DNA from: Thauera propionica
GTDB lineage: Bacteria > Pseudomonadota > Gammaproteobacteria > Burkholderiales > Rhodocyclaceae
DNA: 64,000 nucleotides
Assembly: GCF_002245655.1 (NCBI RefSeq)
Contig: NZ_NOIH01000003.1
Location: 1-64,000, forward strand
Direction: 5' to 3'
Position 1 is the first letter of the stretch; every line of letters starts with the position of its first letter. A program made the position numbers and the translations under genes. Shown here one piece after another: positions 50,181 through 57,638 of this stretch. The notes under the pieces were generated by a model. The model was not told the origin of the DNA. It searched no databases and saw only the letters and a program-made list of their open reading frames with translations.

Positions 50181-50627
50181 TCAGCCGGTGGCGGACAGCT
50201 TGCGCCGCAGGGCCCGCATCAATGCGCCGATGACCGGCAAGTGGGCATAGAGCTCCTCGGCCGGATCCCAGTAGTCGCGATGCAGGACGACACGCCCGTC
50301 GGCATCGAAGCTCAGGTGGCTGACGCCACGGACCACCAAGGCACGCCCACGCAGGCGCAGGTGAAAGTCCCAGCCCAACATGGCTTGGTCGCCCTGCACG
50401 ATGCGACTGGTGACCACGAAGCGCGGTGAGTCCGCGGTCGCGAACATGTGTTCGAAGATGCGGCGGATCGCGGCGACGCCGATCACCTCGTTGAAGGGGT
50501 CCTTGAAATGCGCGTCGGGGGCGTAGAACTCGCCGAGGCGGACGAGCGAAGCCGGTGTCAGGGCCTGGTAGAAGTCGGCAAGCGCGTCGACGGCATCATT
50601 GACGGAGCGCTGGTTCGGGTTGGTCAT
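50181..50627 (-). CDS. SnoaL/NTF2-like small protein
   Basis: The 148-residue protein of the NTF2/SnoaL fold reads VDALADFYQALTPASLVRLGEFYAPDAHFKDPFNEVIGVAAIRRIFEHMFATADSPRF, then VRGVSHLSFDADGRVVLHRDYWDPAEELYAHLPVIGALMRALRRKL. Such proteins act as small enzymes or ligand-binding proteins. The polar pocket residues suggest an enzyme, but no reaction can be assigned. It is the last gene of the nine-gene operon and follows the SDR gene by eight bases. Confidence 0.85.
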   Translation of the reverse strand: MTNPNQRSVNDAVDALADFYQALTPASLVRLGEFYAPDAHFKDPFNEVIGVAAIRRIFEHMFATADSPRFVVTSRIVQGDQAMLGWDFHLRLRGRALVVRGVSHLSFDADGRVVLHRDYWDPAEELYAHLPVIGALMRALRRKLSATG

Positions 50628-50635
50628 TCGCGTAT

Positions 50636-51424
50636 TCAAAGTCCGGTTGCGCGCCGGATCAAGGCAAAGTAAGCGCGCCGCGGCAGCCACTGCAGCAGCT
50701 TCAGTACGCGCGTGAAGCGGCGCGGAAAGTGGATCTCGAAATCGCCCCGCCCGAAGCCGGCGACGATCTCCTGTGCCGCGTCCTCGGCGGAGATCAGCGC
50801 CGGCATACGGAAGTCGTTCTGCGCCGTAAGCGGCGTGGCGACGAAGCCGGGATCGATCAGGAACACGCCCAGCCCCTTCGGCGCCAGGTCCAGGTAAAGC
50901 GTTTCGGCGAAGTTGATCAGCGCGGCCTTGCTCGGCCCATACACCGTCGCCTTCGGCAACCCGCCGTAGCCGGCGACGCTGCCCACCAGCGCGATCGCGC
51001 CGCTGCCCTGCCCCAGCAGTTGCGGAATCACCGCCGCCGCGCCCGCCATGGTGCCGAACAGGTTGGTGTCGAGCGTCTCGCGGATCGCCTCGGGCTGCAG
51101 TTCCCAGGCGCGCAGCGGCCGGTAGGTGCCGGCGTTGAGCACCACCAGGTCGATGCCGCCCCAGGCATCGACCAGCCCGTCGCGCACGCGCTCGAAATCC
51201 TCGGGCCGGGTGACGTCCATCGGCTCGACGACCATGGCGGGGCCACAGTTCGCCGCGAGGGCCTCGAGCCGCTCGCGGCTGCGTGCCGATACCGCGACAC
51301 GCGCACCGCGCGCCGCCAGGGCCTGCACCAGCGCGGCGCCGATGCCGGTCGATGCCCCGACCAGCCACACCCGCCGCCCCTGCCAGTCGCGGATCGGCGC
51401 GTTGAGCGGCGCCAGCCAGCCCAT
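50636..51424 (-). CDS. short-chain dehydrogenase/reductase
   Basis: The 262-residue SDR has the NAD(P) loop VGASTGIGAALVQAL, the NAG motif in VLNAGTYRPL, the active-site Ser in VGSVAGYGG and the catalytic YGPSK (Tyr-x3-Lys), so it should be active. The C-terminus is basic and hydrophobic (RRFTRVLKLLQWLPRRAYFALIRRATG), suggesting membrane contact and a lipid-like substrate. The ATG overlaps the DUF3833 stop by one base. Confidence 0.92.
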   Translation of the reverse strand: MGWLAPLNAPIRDWQGRRVWLVGASTGIGAALVQALAARGARVAVSARSRERLEALAANCGPAMVVEPMDVTRPEDFERVRDGLVDAWGGIDLVVLNAGTYRPLRAWELQPEAIRETLDTNLFGTMAGAAAVIPQLLGQGSGAIALVGSVAGYGGLPKATVYGPSKAALINFAETLYLDLAPKGLGVFLIDPGFVATPLTAQNDFRMPALISAEDAAQEIVAGFGRGDFEIHFPRRFTRVLKLLQWLPRRAYFALIRRATGL

Positions 51425-51954
51425 CAGCCGCCCCGCTTGTAGAAGGACAGCGTTACCTCACCGAGGCGGAAGCCCCATTTGCTCATCACCGAACGGTTCA
51501 GCATCACGCGGTCGTCCATCAGGAACATCCAGTCGTCGAAGTCGACGTTGTAGACCTTGCCATCGACCGGCAAGGCCAGCACATAGCGCCAGCGCAGCGC
51601 GTTGCCGGCCTCCTCGCCGCGCGCCTCGCCGACCACGTCATCCGCGCGGCCGACGTAACGCCCCTCGCCGGTGCGGGTGATCGTCCACACTCGGCGCTGC
51701 GTGCTGCCGTCCGAATAGGTGAAGCGCTCGTCCAGCGTACCGACTTCGCCCTGCCAACTCGCGTCGATGATCACGGTGAAACGCTTGACCACCTCGCCGG
51801 AACGGTCCTGGAAGATGCCGTGCGCCTCGAGCGTGCCGTTGAAATACTGGCGCAGGTCCAGCACCGGCGTCTCGCTGCGGTATTTGTCGATCTCCACCGA
51901 ACTGCACCCCCACAGCCCGAACAGGGCCACCATCAAGACAAGGATTCGCTTCAC
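51424..51954 (-). CDS. DUF3833 lipoprotein
   Basis: The 176-residue product has a lipoprotein signal (lipobox GLWGC, Cys17) and a DUF3833 domain (LRQYFNGTLEAHGIFQDRSGEVVKRFTVIIDASW...MDDRVMLNRSVMSKWGFRLGEVTLSFYK). The fold is probably a lipocalin-like barrel; the function is unknown. The start is GTG at 51954 overlapping the MFS stop (GTGA), with GGAG ten bases upstream. DUF3833 genes recur beside DUF1365 and cyclopropane-synthase-like genes, as here. Confidence 0.9.
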   Translation of the reverse strand: MKRILVLMVALFGLWGCSSVEIDKYRSETPVLDLRQYFNGTLEAHGIFQDRSGEVVKRFTVIIDASWQGEVGTLDERFTYSDGSTQRRVWTITRTGEGRYVGRADDVVGEARGEEAGNALRWRYVLALPVDGKVYNVDFDDWMFLMDDRVMLNRSVMSKWGFRLGEVTLSFYKRGG

Positions 51955-53273
51955 GTTTCACAGGCTCCGCAGGGCGTCCGTGCGGCCGCAGGCAGCTGCG
52001 TGGCGGACGCGGTTTCGAGGACGTGGCGCCAGCGCCACAGCAAGGCGACGGCCAGCAACTTCAATCCGACCGGCACCACCGCGTACACCACCGACAAGGC
52101 CGCCAGCGCATCGAGCGCCGTCGCGCCGGGCGCGTAGCCGAGGGCAGCGAGTAGCGGCAGCGCCAGGCCCGCGGCGAGCGCGAGGTTGGCCTTGGTCACG
52201 AAGTTCCACCAGCCGAAGCAGGCGCCCGCGTGCGAGCCCCCGCCACCTTGCGTATCGTCCCGCGCCAGCAGGTCGGCAAGCAGCGACGGCGGCAGGCTCA
52301 GGTCGGCGCCGAGCGCCACGCCGGACAGCACGCAGATCGCGCCATAGGCGAGCAGATCACCCTGCCCGATGGTCGCCGCCCAGCCGAACACCACCACCGC
52401 CAGCCCCATGCCGGCCAGCCACGCGCGCAACTTGCCGACCCGCTGCGAGATGCGGACCCACAGCGGCAGGCTGGCCGCTGCGGCGGCGAAATACAGCATC
52501 AGGAAGGCGCCGGCGAAGGCGGTGGCGCCAAGCACGTCGGCAACGAAGAACAGCACCGTCGCCGACGGGATGGCTGCGGCGATGCCGTTGACCGCGAACA
52601 CCGCCAGCAGCCGGCTGAAGCCGGGGACGCGCAAGGCCGCCCCGAGCCCGGCGAGCACCGGGCGCCGGGCGGGTGCCGCGCTTGCCGGCAGTGGCGCCCG
52701 CCACAGGGTCCACAGGCCGAAGACCAGCAGCAGCGGGATGAAGACCAGGGCCAGCCGCGCCAGCCCGCCCACCTCGCCACCCTCGGCGGCCAGCAGCGCC
52801 GGCAGGGCGGCAGCCAGCATCACCCCGAAAAGCGCGAAACCCTCGCGACTGGCGACGAAGCGCGTGCGCAGCGCGGAGGTCGGCGCCACCTCCGCGCCCC
52901 AGGCATTGTGAGCGATGCTCGCCACCGAGTAGCCGAGCGAGACCAGCACCAGCAGCACGAACAACCACAGGGCGCCCGCACCATCCGGCGGCGCAAGCAG
53001 GCCGATCATGCCGAAGCCCAGCAGCGGCAGCGCGGCGGCCACCCAGGCACGGCGGCCGGGCCGGCGGTCGAGCGCCCAGCCGATCAGGGGATCGGTCAGG
53101 GCATCGACGATGCGCGCGGCCAGCAGGACGGCGCCGACGGTCGCCAGCGGCAGGCCAAGCTCGGCGTAAAGGCGCGGCACATGCACGTACAGCGGCAAGG
53201 CCGCAAAGGCGAGTGGCAGCCCGAGCGCGCCGTAGGCGAGCAGGTCCCGCCGCCGAACGCCGTCCGCGTTCAT
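51951..53273 (-). CDS. MFS transporter of the GPH/MelB type
   Basis: The 440-residue carrier has 12 predicted membrane helices. LLAARIVDALTDPLIGWALDRR is the melibiose-carrier (GPH) signature, and IAHNAWGAEV, RTRFVASREGFALFG and ADLSLPPSLLADLLARDD are typical. The substrate is unknown; a lipid or lipid precursor is an inference from the operon. The final 20 residues are cysteine-containing and probably cytoplasmic. It overlaps the genes on both sides by four bases. Confidence 0.9.
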   Translation of the reverse strand: MNADGVRRRDLLAYGALGLPLAFAALPLYVHVPRLYAELGLPLATVGAVLLAARIVDALTDPLIGWALDRRPGRRAWVAAALPLLGFGMIGLLAPPDGAGALWLFVLLVLVSLGYSVASIAHNAWGAEVAPTSALRTRFVASREGFALFGVMLAAALPALLAAEGGEVGGLARLALVFIPLLLVFGLWTLWRAPLPASAAPARRPVLAGLGAALRVPGFSRLLAVFAVNGIAAAIPSATVLFFVADVLGATAFAGAFLMLYFAAAAASLPLWVRISQRVGKLRAWLAGMGLAVVVFGWAATIGQGDLLAYGAICVLSGVALGADLSLPPSLLADLLARDDTQGGGGSHAGACFGWWNFVTKANLALAAGLALPLLAALGYAPGATALDALAALSVVYAVVPVGLKLLAVALLWRWRHVLETASATQLPAAARTPCGACET

Positions 53274-53836
53274 TGCGCGCGTCCGTCGAGCCCGAGCAGG
53301 CGCGCACGCAGTTCGGGCTCGCGCGTGCGCGCATCGAGCCAGATGGCGAAGAAGGCGCGCGCGAGAGCGGGGTCGTCGATCTCGGCCGTCAGCCGCCCCT
53401 CGTGCCAGAAGCGGGCGCCTTCGCCGGGCTGATGTAGTCCGACCAGCGTGTCGCCCGCCCGCACGGATGGCAGCGCGCGCGCGAGTTCGTCGCGCCAGCG
53501 CTGCAGCGTCGCCTCGTCGCGCTCACCCAGGCGGCGGATCTCGTCGATGCTGGTGTCCACCAGCCGGCGGCCGTCGATGTCACGCGCGTAACGGATCGCC
53601 AGAGCGTGCGTGTCGTCGCCAGGGGCCTCCGCCCCGCCGGCCACCAGCAGCCGCACGTCGTAGAGCTTGAAGCCCAGCCAACGCATCTCGCCTTCGCCGA
53701 GCACGCGCAGCGGCGCGGGCGCAAATTCCTCGGCGGCAGGCAGCACGTAGGCGTGCAGCGGCATTACCAGCAACGCCAGGGCAAGCCCCGCCGCCACGCA
53801 GGCGCCAAACCGCGCGCGACGCCGTGTCGCGTTCAT
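53270..53836 (-). CDS. chalcone-isomerase-like exported protein
   Basis: The 188-residue product has a signal peptide (GACVAAGLALALLVMPLHA) and a chalcone-isomerase-like domain (LRVLGEGEMRWLGFKLYDVRLLVAG, LAIRYARDIDGRRLVDTSIDEIRRLG, FWHEGRLTAEIDDPALARAFFAIWLDARTREPELRARLLG). Bacterial members of this family lack a known flavonoid role; some relatives of the fold bind fatty acids, which fits this operon. It is overlap-coupled to the CFA-like gene and the MFS gene. Confidence 0.87.
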   Translation of the reverse strand: MNATRRRARFGACVAAGLALALLVMPLHAYVLPAAEEFAPAPLRVLGEGEMRWLGFKLYDVRLLVAGGAEAPGDDTHALAIRYARDIDGRRLVDTSIDEIRRLGERDEATLQRWRDELARALPSVRAGDTLVGLHQPGEGARFWHEGRLTAEIDDPALARAFFAIWLDARTREPELRARLLGLDGRAQ

Positions 53837-55065
53837 CCCGCTTCTCCGACGTGGGCAAAGACGTAGTGATGAACGTCGATGTCACCGGTTTCGAAGCCCG
53901 CCTCGCAGTAAGCCAGGTAGAAGCGCCACATTCGGCGGAAGCGTTCATCGAAGCCCTGCGCCTTGATCACCGGCCACTGCGTCTCGAAACTGCAATGCCA
54001 GTGTGCCAGCGTGCGCGCGTAATCTCGGCCAAAGGTGAAATCGCCGACCACGGCGAGTCCGGCGCCCTGTGCTTGCCGGCCGACCTCCGCCGGACTGGGC
54101 AGCATCCCGCCGGGGAAAATGTAGCGCTGGATGAAGTCGGTGCCGCGCCGGTAGCGCTTGAACAGCGCATCGGCGATCGTGATCGCCTGCACCACACAGC
54201 GCCCGCCCGGTTTGAGCAAGGCCGAGAGCTGGGCGAAGTAGGTCGGCCAGAAGCGCTCGCCGACGGCCTCGATCATCTCGATCGACACGACGTGGTCGTA
54301 CTGGCCGCGCACGTCGCGATAGTCGCACAGGGCGAAGTCCACGCGGTCGGCAAACCCGCCGCGCTCGGCGCGCGCCTGGGCGAAGGCAAGCTGCGACGGC
54401 GACAGGGTGATGCCGAGCACGCGGCAGCCGAACTCGGTGGCCGCCACCTCGGCGAAGCCGCCCCAGCCGCAGCCGACCTCGAGGATGGTCTGCCCCGGCT
54501 GCGCGCCGAGTTCGCCCAGGATGCGGCGGTACTTGCGCAACTGGGCGTCATGAAGTGACTCGGCGGGCGTGTCGAACACCGCAGCGGAGTAGGTCATCGA
54601 CGGGTCGAGCCACAGCGCATAGAAATCGTTGCCGAGATCGTAATGGGCCTCGATGTTGCGGCGCGAGCCCGCACGGGTGTTTGCCCGCAACAGGTGGGCG
54701 ACGCGGTGGCCCAGCATGCGGAACATGCGGCCGTAGATCGCCTCGCCGATGCGGGCGCGGTTGCGCGACAGCAGGGTCAGCAGGCCGGTCAGGTCGTCCG
54801 TGTCCCACAGCCCGTCCATCCAGCTTTCGCCGAAGCCGATGTCGCCGCGCGCGAGGGTCTCATCGAACACCGCGTGGTCGCGCACGCGCAGGTGGGCGAC
54901 CAGCGGCCCGTGGCCCGCACGCAGGTGCGTGCCGTCGGGCAGCTCGATGGCAATCGCGCCGCCGTCGAGGCGATCGAAAATCTCCAGCGCCAGCCGGGTG
55001 GCGCGGGGCAGGCGCGACAGCTTGATGCTGGCGAGCGGCTGCAGGGCATGTTCCAGGGCGTTCAT
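53833..55065 (-). CDS. cyclopropane-fatty-acid-synthase-like SAM methyltransferase
   Basis: The 410-residue enzyme of the Cfa family acts on double bonds of membrane phospholipid acyl chains. The SAM site is LEVGCGWGGFAEVAA (about 195-209). Compared with E. coli Cfa, Glu266 and Tyr349 match bicarbonate-site residues Glu239 and Tyr317, but Cys139 is Ala161 (MTYSAAVF) and His266 is Gln293 (VVQAITI). Loss of two bicarbonate ligands suggests that methyl transfer may not end in a cyclopropane ring. The ATG overlaps the DUF1365 stop by four bases. It is flanked by DUF1365 and an FAD enzyme. Confidence 0.93.
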   Translation of the reverse strand: MNALEHALQPLASIKLSRLPRATRLALEIFDRLDGGAIAIELPDGTHLRAGHGPLVAHLRVRDHAVFDETLARGDIGFGESWMDGLWDTDDLTGLLTLLSRNRARIGEAIYGRMFRMLGHRVAHLLRANTRAGSRRNIEAHYDLGNDFYALWLDPSMTYSAAVFDTPAESLHDAQLRKYRRILGELGAQPGQTILEVGCGWGGFAEVAATEFGCRVLGITLSPSQLAFAQARAERGGFADRVDFALCDYRDVRGQYDHVVSIEMIEAVGERFWPTYFAQLSALLKPGGRCVVQAITIADALFKRYRRGTDFIQRYIFPGGMLPSPAEVGRQAQGAGLAVVGDFTFGRDYARTLAHWHCSFETQWPVIKAQGFDERFRRMWRFYLAYCEAGFETGDIDVHHYVFAHVGEAG

Positions 55066-55883
55066 CGCGAAGTCTCCTCGAGCGGCGGCAGCGGCTTCGG
55101 GTGGAAGCGCACGCGCCGGACGGCCAGGCGCAGGGCCTGCCAATGGATGCGGGCGATCACGCCCAGAGTCATGAAGGGCTGGCGCAACAGCCAGCGTCGC
55201 ATCGCGCGACCGTCGAGCGCCTCGGCGCGGCCACCGAGGCGGGTCGAGAGCTGCAGCACGCCGCCATCCCACAGGTCGACCGTGACCGCGTGCAGGCCGG
55301 GCCGGCGCTCGAAGCGGAAGCGGTATTCGCCGCGCACCGGGAAGAAGGGCGAGACGTGGAAGATCTTGCTCGCGCGCAGTTCGTCGCCGGATTCGATCGG
55401 GCGCAGGTCGGGGTGATGCACAAGATAATTGTGGTGCTCGCCGAAGGTGTTGCTGACCTCGGCCAGTACCACGCGCAAGCGGCCGGAAGCGTCGTGACAG
55501 AACCAGAAGCTGACCGGGTTGAACACGTAGCCCAGCACGCGCGGCATGGTCTGCAGCACCACCTCGCCGTCGCAGATGTCCCGCAGTCCGTGCGCGTCGA
55601 GAATGCGCTGCAGCCAGGGCAACAGGGGCGAACCGTCGCGCGCACCGTGGTCCCGGCGGCGGAAGCTGAAGGCGCCGGCGCGTTCGATGCCAAGCAGCGG
55701 CACATGCAATGCGTCGATCTGCGACAGGGGCAGACGCAGGAAGGCGGTGGGATAGACGAAACGGTTGTGCGCGACGACATGGCGCTCGTGCATCACCGCG
55801 CCGAAGCACACCGCGGGCTCCAGATCACCGACAGCGGCCGCAGCCGCTTCTCCGCGATCCAGCGCGACCGAATCGCTCACCAT
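55062..55883 (-). CDS. DUF1365 protein
   Basis: The 273-residue DUF1365 protein has CFGAVMHERHVVAHNRFVYPTAFLRLPL, the core RVLGYVFNPVSFWFCHDASGRLRVVLAEVSNTFGEHHNYLV, and FHVSPFFPVRGEYRFRF. Many conserved His and aromatic residues suggest an enzyme, but no reaction is established to my knowledge. It is almost always next to an FAD amine-oxidase-like gene and a Cfa-like gene. Its ATG lies inside the end of the FAD gene (7-base overlap). Confidence 0.93.
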   Translation of the reverse strand: MVSDSVALDRGEAAAAAVGDLEPAVCFGAVMHERHVVAHNRFVYPTAFLRLPLSQIDALHVPLLGIERAGAFSFRRRDHGARDGSPLLPWLQRILDAHGLRDICDGEVVLQTMPRVLGYVFNPVSFWFCHDASGRLRVVLAEVSNTFGEHHNYLVHHPDLRPIESGDELRASKIFHVSPFFPVRGEYRFRFERRPGLHAVTVDLWDGGVLQLSTRLGGRAEALDGRAMRRWLLRQPFMTLGVIARIHWQALRLAVRRVRFHPKPLPPLEETSR

Positions 55884-57244
55884 GCCCTGCCGGCCTCGAC
55901 CGCCCCGGCGACGGCGTCACGCCAGGGCACTGCCACACCCATCGACTCCACGACCGCGATCGCCGAACGCAGGCCGTCCTCGTGGAAGCCATAGCCCGTC
56001 CAGGCGCCTGCGAACCAGCTGTGGTTGCGGCCCTGGATGCGGTTCAGGCGATTCTGGGCGTCGATGGCGCCGCGGTCGAACACCGGATGCGCGTAGGTGA
56101 TGCGCTTGATCAGGCGCTCGGGCGCCGGCTCGCGGAAGGGGTTGAGCGAGACGACGACCGGCGTCTCGAACGGCAGCGGCTGCAGGCGATTGATCAGGTA
56201 GCTTACCGACACCGGGCGCGCATCGGGCGCGCCCTTCCCGGCCAGGTAGTTCCACGCCGACCACACCTTGCGGCGCGCGGGCAACAGGCTGGCGTCGGTA
56301 TGCAGCAGCGCGACGTTGTCCTGGTAGCGCACGGCGCCAAGGATGCGCCGCTCCTCCGCGCTCGCCTGCGGCCCGAGGATGGCCAGGGCCTGGTCGCTGT
56401 GGCAGGCGAACACGATGCGGTCGAAGCGCTCCGTGCCCTGCGACGAGCTGACCCACACCCCGGTTTCGTCGCGCGAGATCGCCGTGACCGGGCTGTTCAG
56501 CCGCAAGTCCTCGATCTTCTGCAACATCCTGCGCACGTAGCTGCGCCCACCGTTCTTTACCGTTAGCCATTGCGGGCGGTCAAGGATCTGCAGCAGGCCA
56601 TGGTTGTGGCAGAAGCGCACGAAAGTCGCCAGCGGGTAGTCCAGCATCGTGCGCGTCGGGCAGGACCAGATCGCGGCCGCCATCGGCAGCAGGTACCAGT
56701 CGCGGAAGGCGTCGCTGTAATCCTCGAGCACAAGGAAGTCGCCCAGCGACAGGTTGGGCAGGCCGCCCTCGCGCGCGAGCTGCGTGGTGTCGCGATTGAA
56801 GCGCAGGATGTCACGCAGCATCGTTAGAAAAGCCGGCCGCACGAGGTTGCGCGGCTGGGCAAACACGCTCGCCAGATCCGTTCCGGCCCACTCGATGCCT
56901 GGCTCGGCCAGGCTCACGCCGAAGCTCATCTCGGTCTCGACTGCCTCCACGCCCAGCTTCGCGAACAGCGCGCACAGGTTGGGATAGGTGCGGCGGTTGA
57001 AGACGAGGAAGCCGGTGTCGACGGGATGCGTCACGCCGCCCAGCGTCACGTCCACGGTGTGGGTGTGCCCGCCGGCCTCGGCGCCGGCCTCGAACACCGT
57101 GACCTGAGCATGGTCGGCCAGCAACCAGGCGGCAGACAGGCCTGCGATGCCACTGCCGATGACCGCGACCCGCTCGCCGGGACGCAGGGCGTCGTCAGCA
57201 CGGTCGCCGAAACCGGACCGGAAGAGATGCTCGGGCGCGTTCAT
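55877..57244 (-). CDS. FAD-dependent amine-oxidase-like desaturase/oxidoreductase
   Basis: The 455-residue flavoprotein has the FAD loop VAVIGSGIAGLSAAWLL near residue 27 and the second nucleotide motif FEAGAEAGGHTHTVDV. Conserved internal segments are GFLVFNRRTYPNLCALFAKLGV and VFACHSDQALAILG; the end reads WFAGAWTGYGFHEDGLRSAI. This resembles carotenoid desaturases and the flavoproteins paired with Cfa-like enzymes. I infer oxidation of a methylated acyl chain. The ATG at 57244 shares one base with the upstream TAA. Upstream frame extensions are not conserved. Confidence 0.9.
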   Translation of the reverse strand: MNAPEHLFRSGFGDRADDALRPGERVAVIGSGIAGLSAAWLLADHAQVTVFEAGAEAGGHTHTVDVTLGGVTHPVDTGFLVFNRRTYPNLCALFAKLGVEAVETEMSFGVSLAEPGIEWAGTDLASVFAQPRNLVRPAFLTMLRDILRFNRDTTQLAREGGLPNLSLGDFLVLEDYSDAFRDWYLLPMAAAIWSCPTRTMLDYPLATFVRFCHNHGLLQILDRPQWLTVKNGGRSYVRRMLQKIEDLRLNSPVTAISRDETGVWVSSSQGTERFDRIVFACHSDQALAILGPQASAEERRILGAVRYQDNVALLHTDASLLPARRKVWSAWNYLAGKGAPDARPVSVSYLINRLQPLPFETPVVVSLNPFREPAPERLIKRITYAHPVFDRGAIDAQNRLNRIQGRNHSWFAGAWTGYGFHEDGLRSAIAVVESMGVAVPWRDAVAGAVEAGRAW

Positions 57245-57489
57245 TATCGACGCTCCCGTTCGGGTGCTGCCGAGGTCGCCGCCGGAACGCGCAAGGGCGC
57301 AATGTCGGCGCGATGGGCGAACAGCATGAGATCGATGAGCGCCGGGTCCTTGGGCGCCGGGCTTTCGGCGCGCTGCACCGGGTTGCGCGTCGCCTCCGGC
57401 TGGACGGCGGCCGCGTGGCCCGCGCCGAGGACCGCCACGATACCGAGGACGAGAGCAGGCACGCTGGAGAGGTTCGCTGCGTATTTCAT
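57244..57489 (-). CDS. small exported protein, first gene of the lipid operon
   Basis: The 81-residue product has a signal peptide (MKYAANLSSVPALVLGIVAVLGAGHAAA) and a short mature part rich in Ala, Pro and Arg with FAHRADIAPLRV. There is no recognisable domain. The ribosome-binding site AGGA lies inside operator 2, and the ATG follows that operator directly. The stop overlaps the next start (TAATG). Coding is supported by the signal peptide and tight coupling, not by homology. Confidence 0.65.
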   Translation of the reverse strand: MKYAANLSSVPALVLGIVAVLGAGHAAAVQPEATRNPVQRAESPAPKDPALIDLMLFAHRADIAPLRVPAATSAAPERERR

Positions 57490-57490
57490 G

Positions 57491-57507
57491 ATTTGTCCTG
57501 GACAAAT
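57491..57507. promoter_or_regulatory. operator 2 of the lipid operon
   Basis: ATTTGTCCTGGACAAAT is a perfect palindrome with 8-base arms and one central base. It lies just after the predicted transcription start and overlaps the ribosome-binding site of the first gene. The same core, TTGTCC-N-GGACAA, recurs at 57556 and, with one mismatch, at 60362. Confidence 0.85.
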
Positions 57508-57522
57508 GTCGATTGCAATTGA

Positions 57523-57551
57523 ACAGTAGGTCACAGCGACCACCATGTCAA
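57523..57551 (-). promoter_or_regulatory. promoter of the nine-gene lipid operon
   Basis: On the minus strand a perfect TTGACA (57546-57551) is followed after 17 bp by TACTGT (57523-57528). Operator 1 lies just upstream and operator 2 just downstream; their centres are 63 bp apart, close to six helical turns. Confidence 0.7.
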
Positions 57552-57555
57552 TGCT

Positions 57556-57568
57556 TTGTCCTGGACAA
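57556..57568. promoter_or_regulatory. operator 1 of the lipid operon
   Basis: TTGTCCTGGACAA is a perfect 6-1-6 palindrome, four bases upstream of the -35 hexamer of the lipid operon. It is also in the intergenic region of the divergent Na/Pi cotransporter gene, so it could affect both. Confidence 0.85.
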
Positions 57569-57638
57569 TTTTGCATACTTCCACGAACCGGCTTGCGGTA
57601 TTACGCTTTAGCCATCCCCAGTCCCTCGGGAGCACCCC

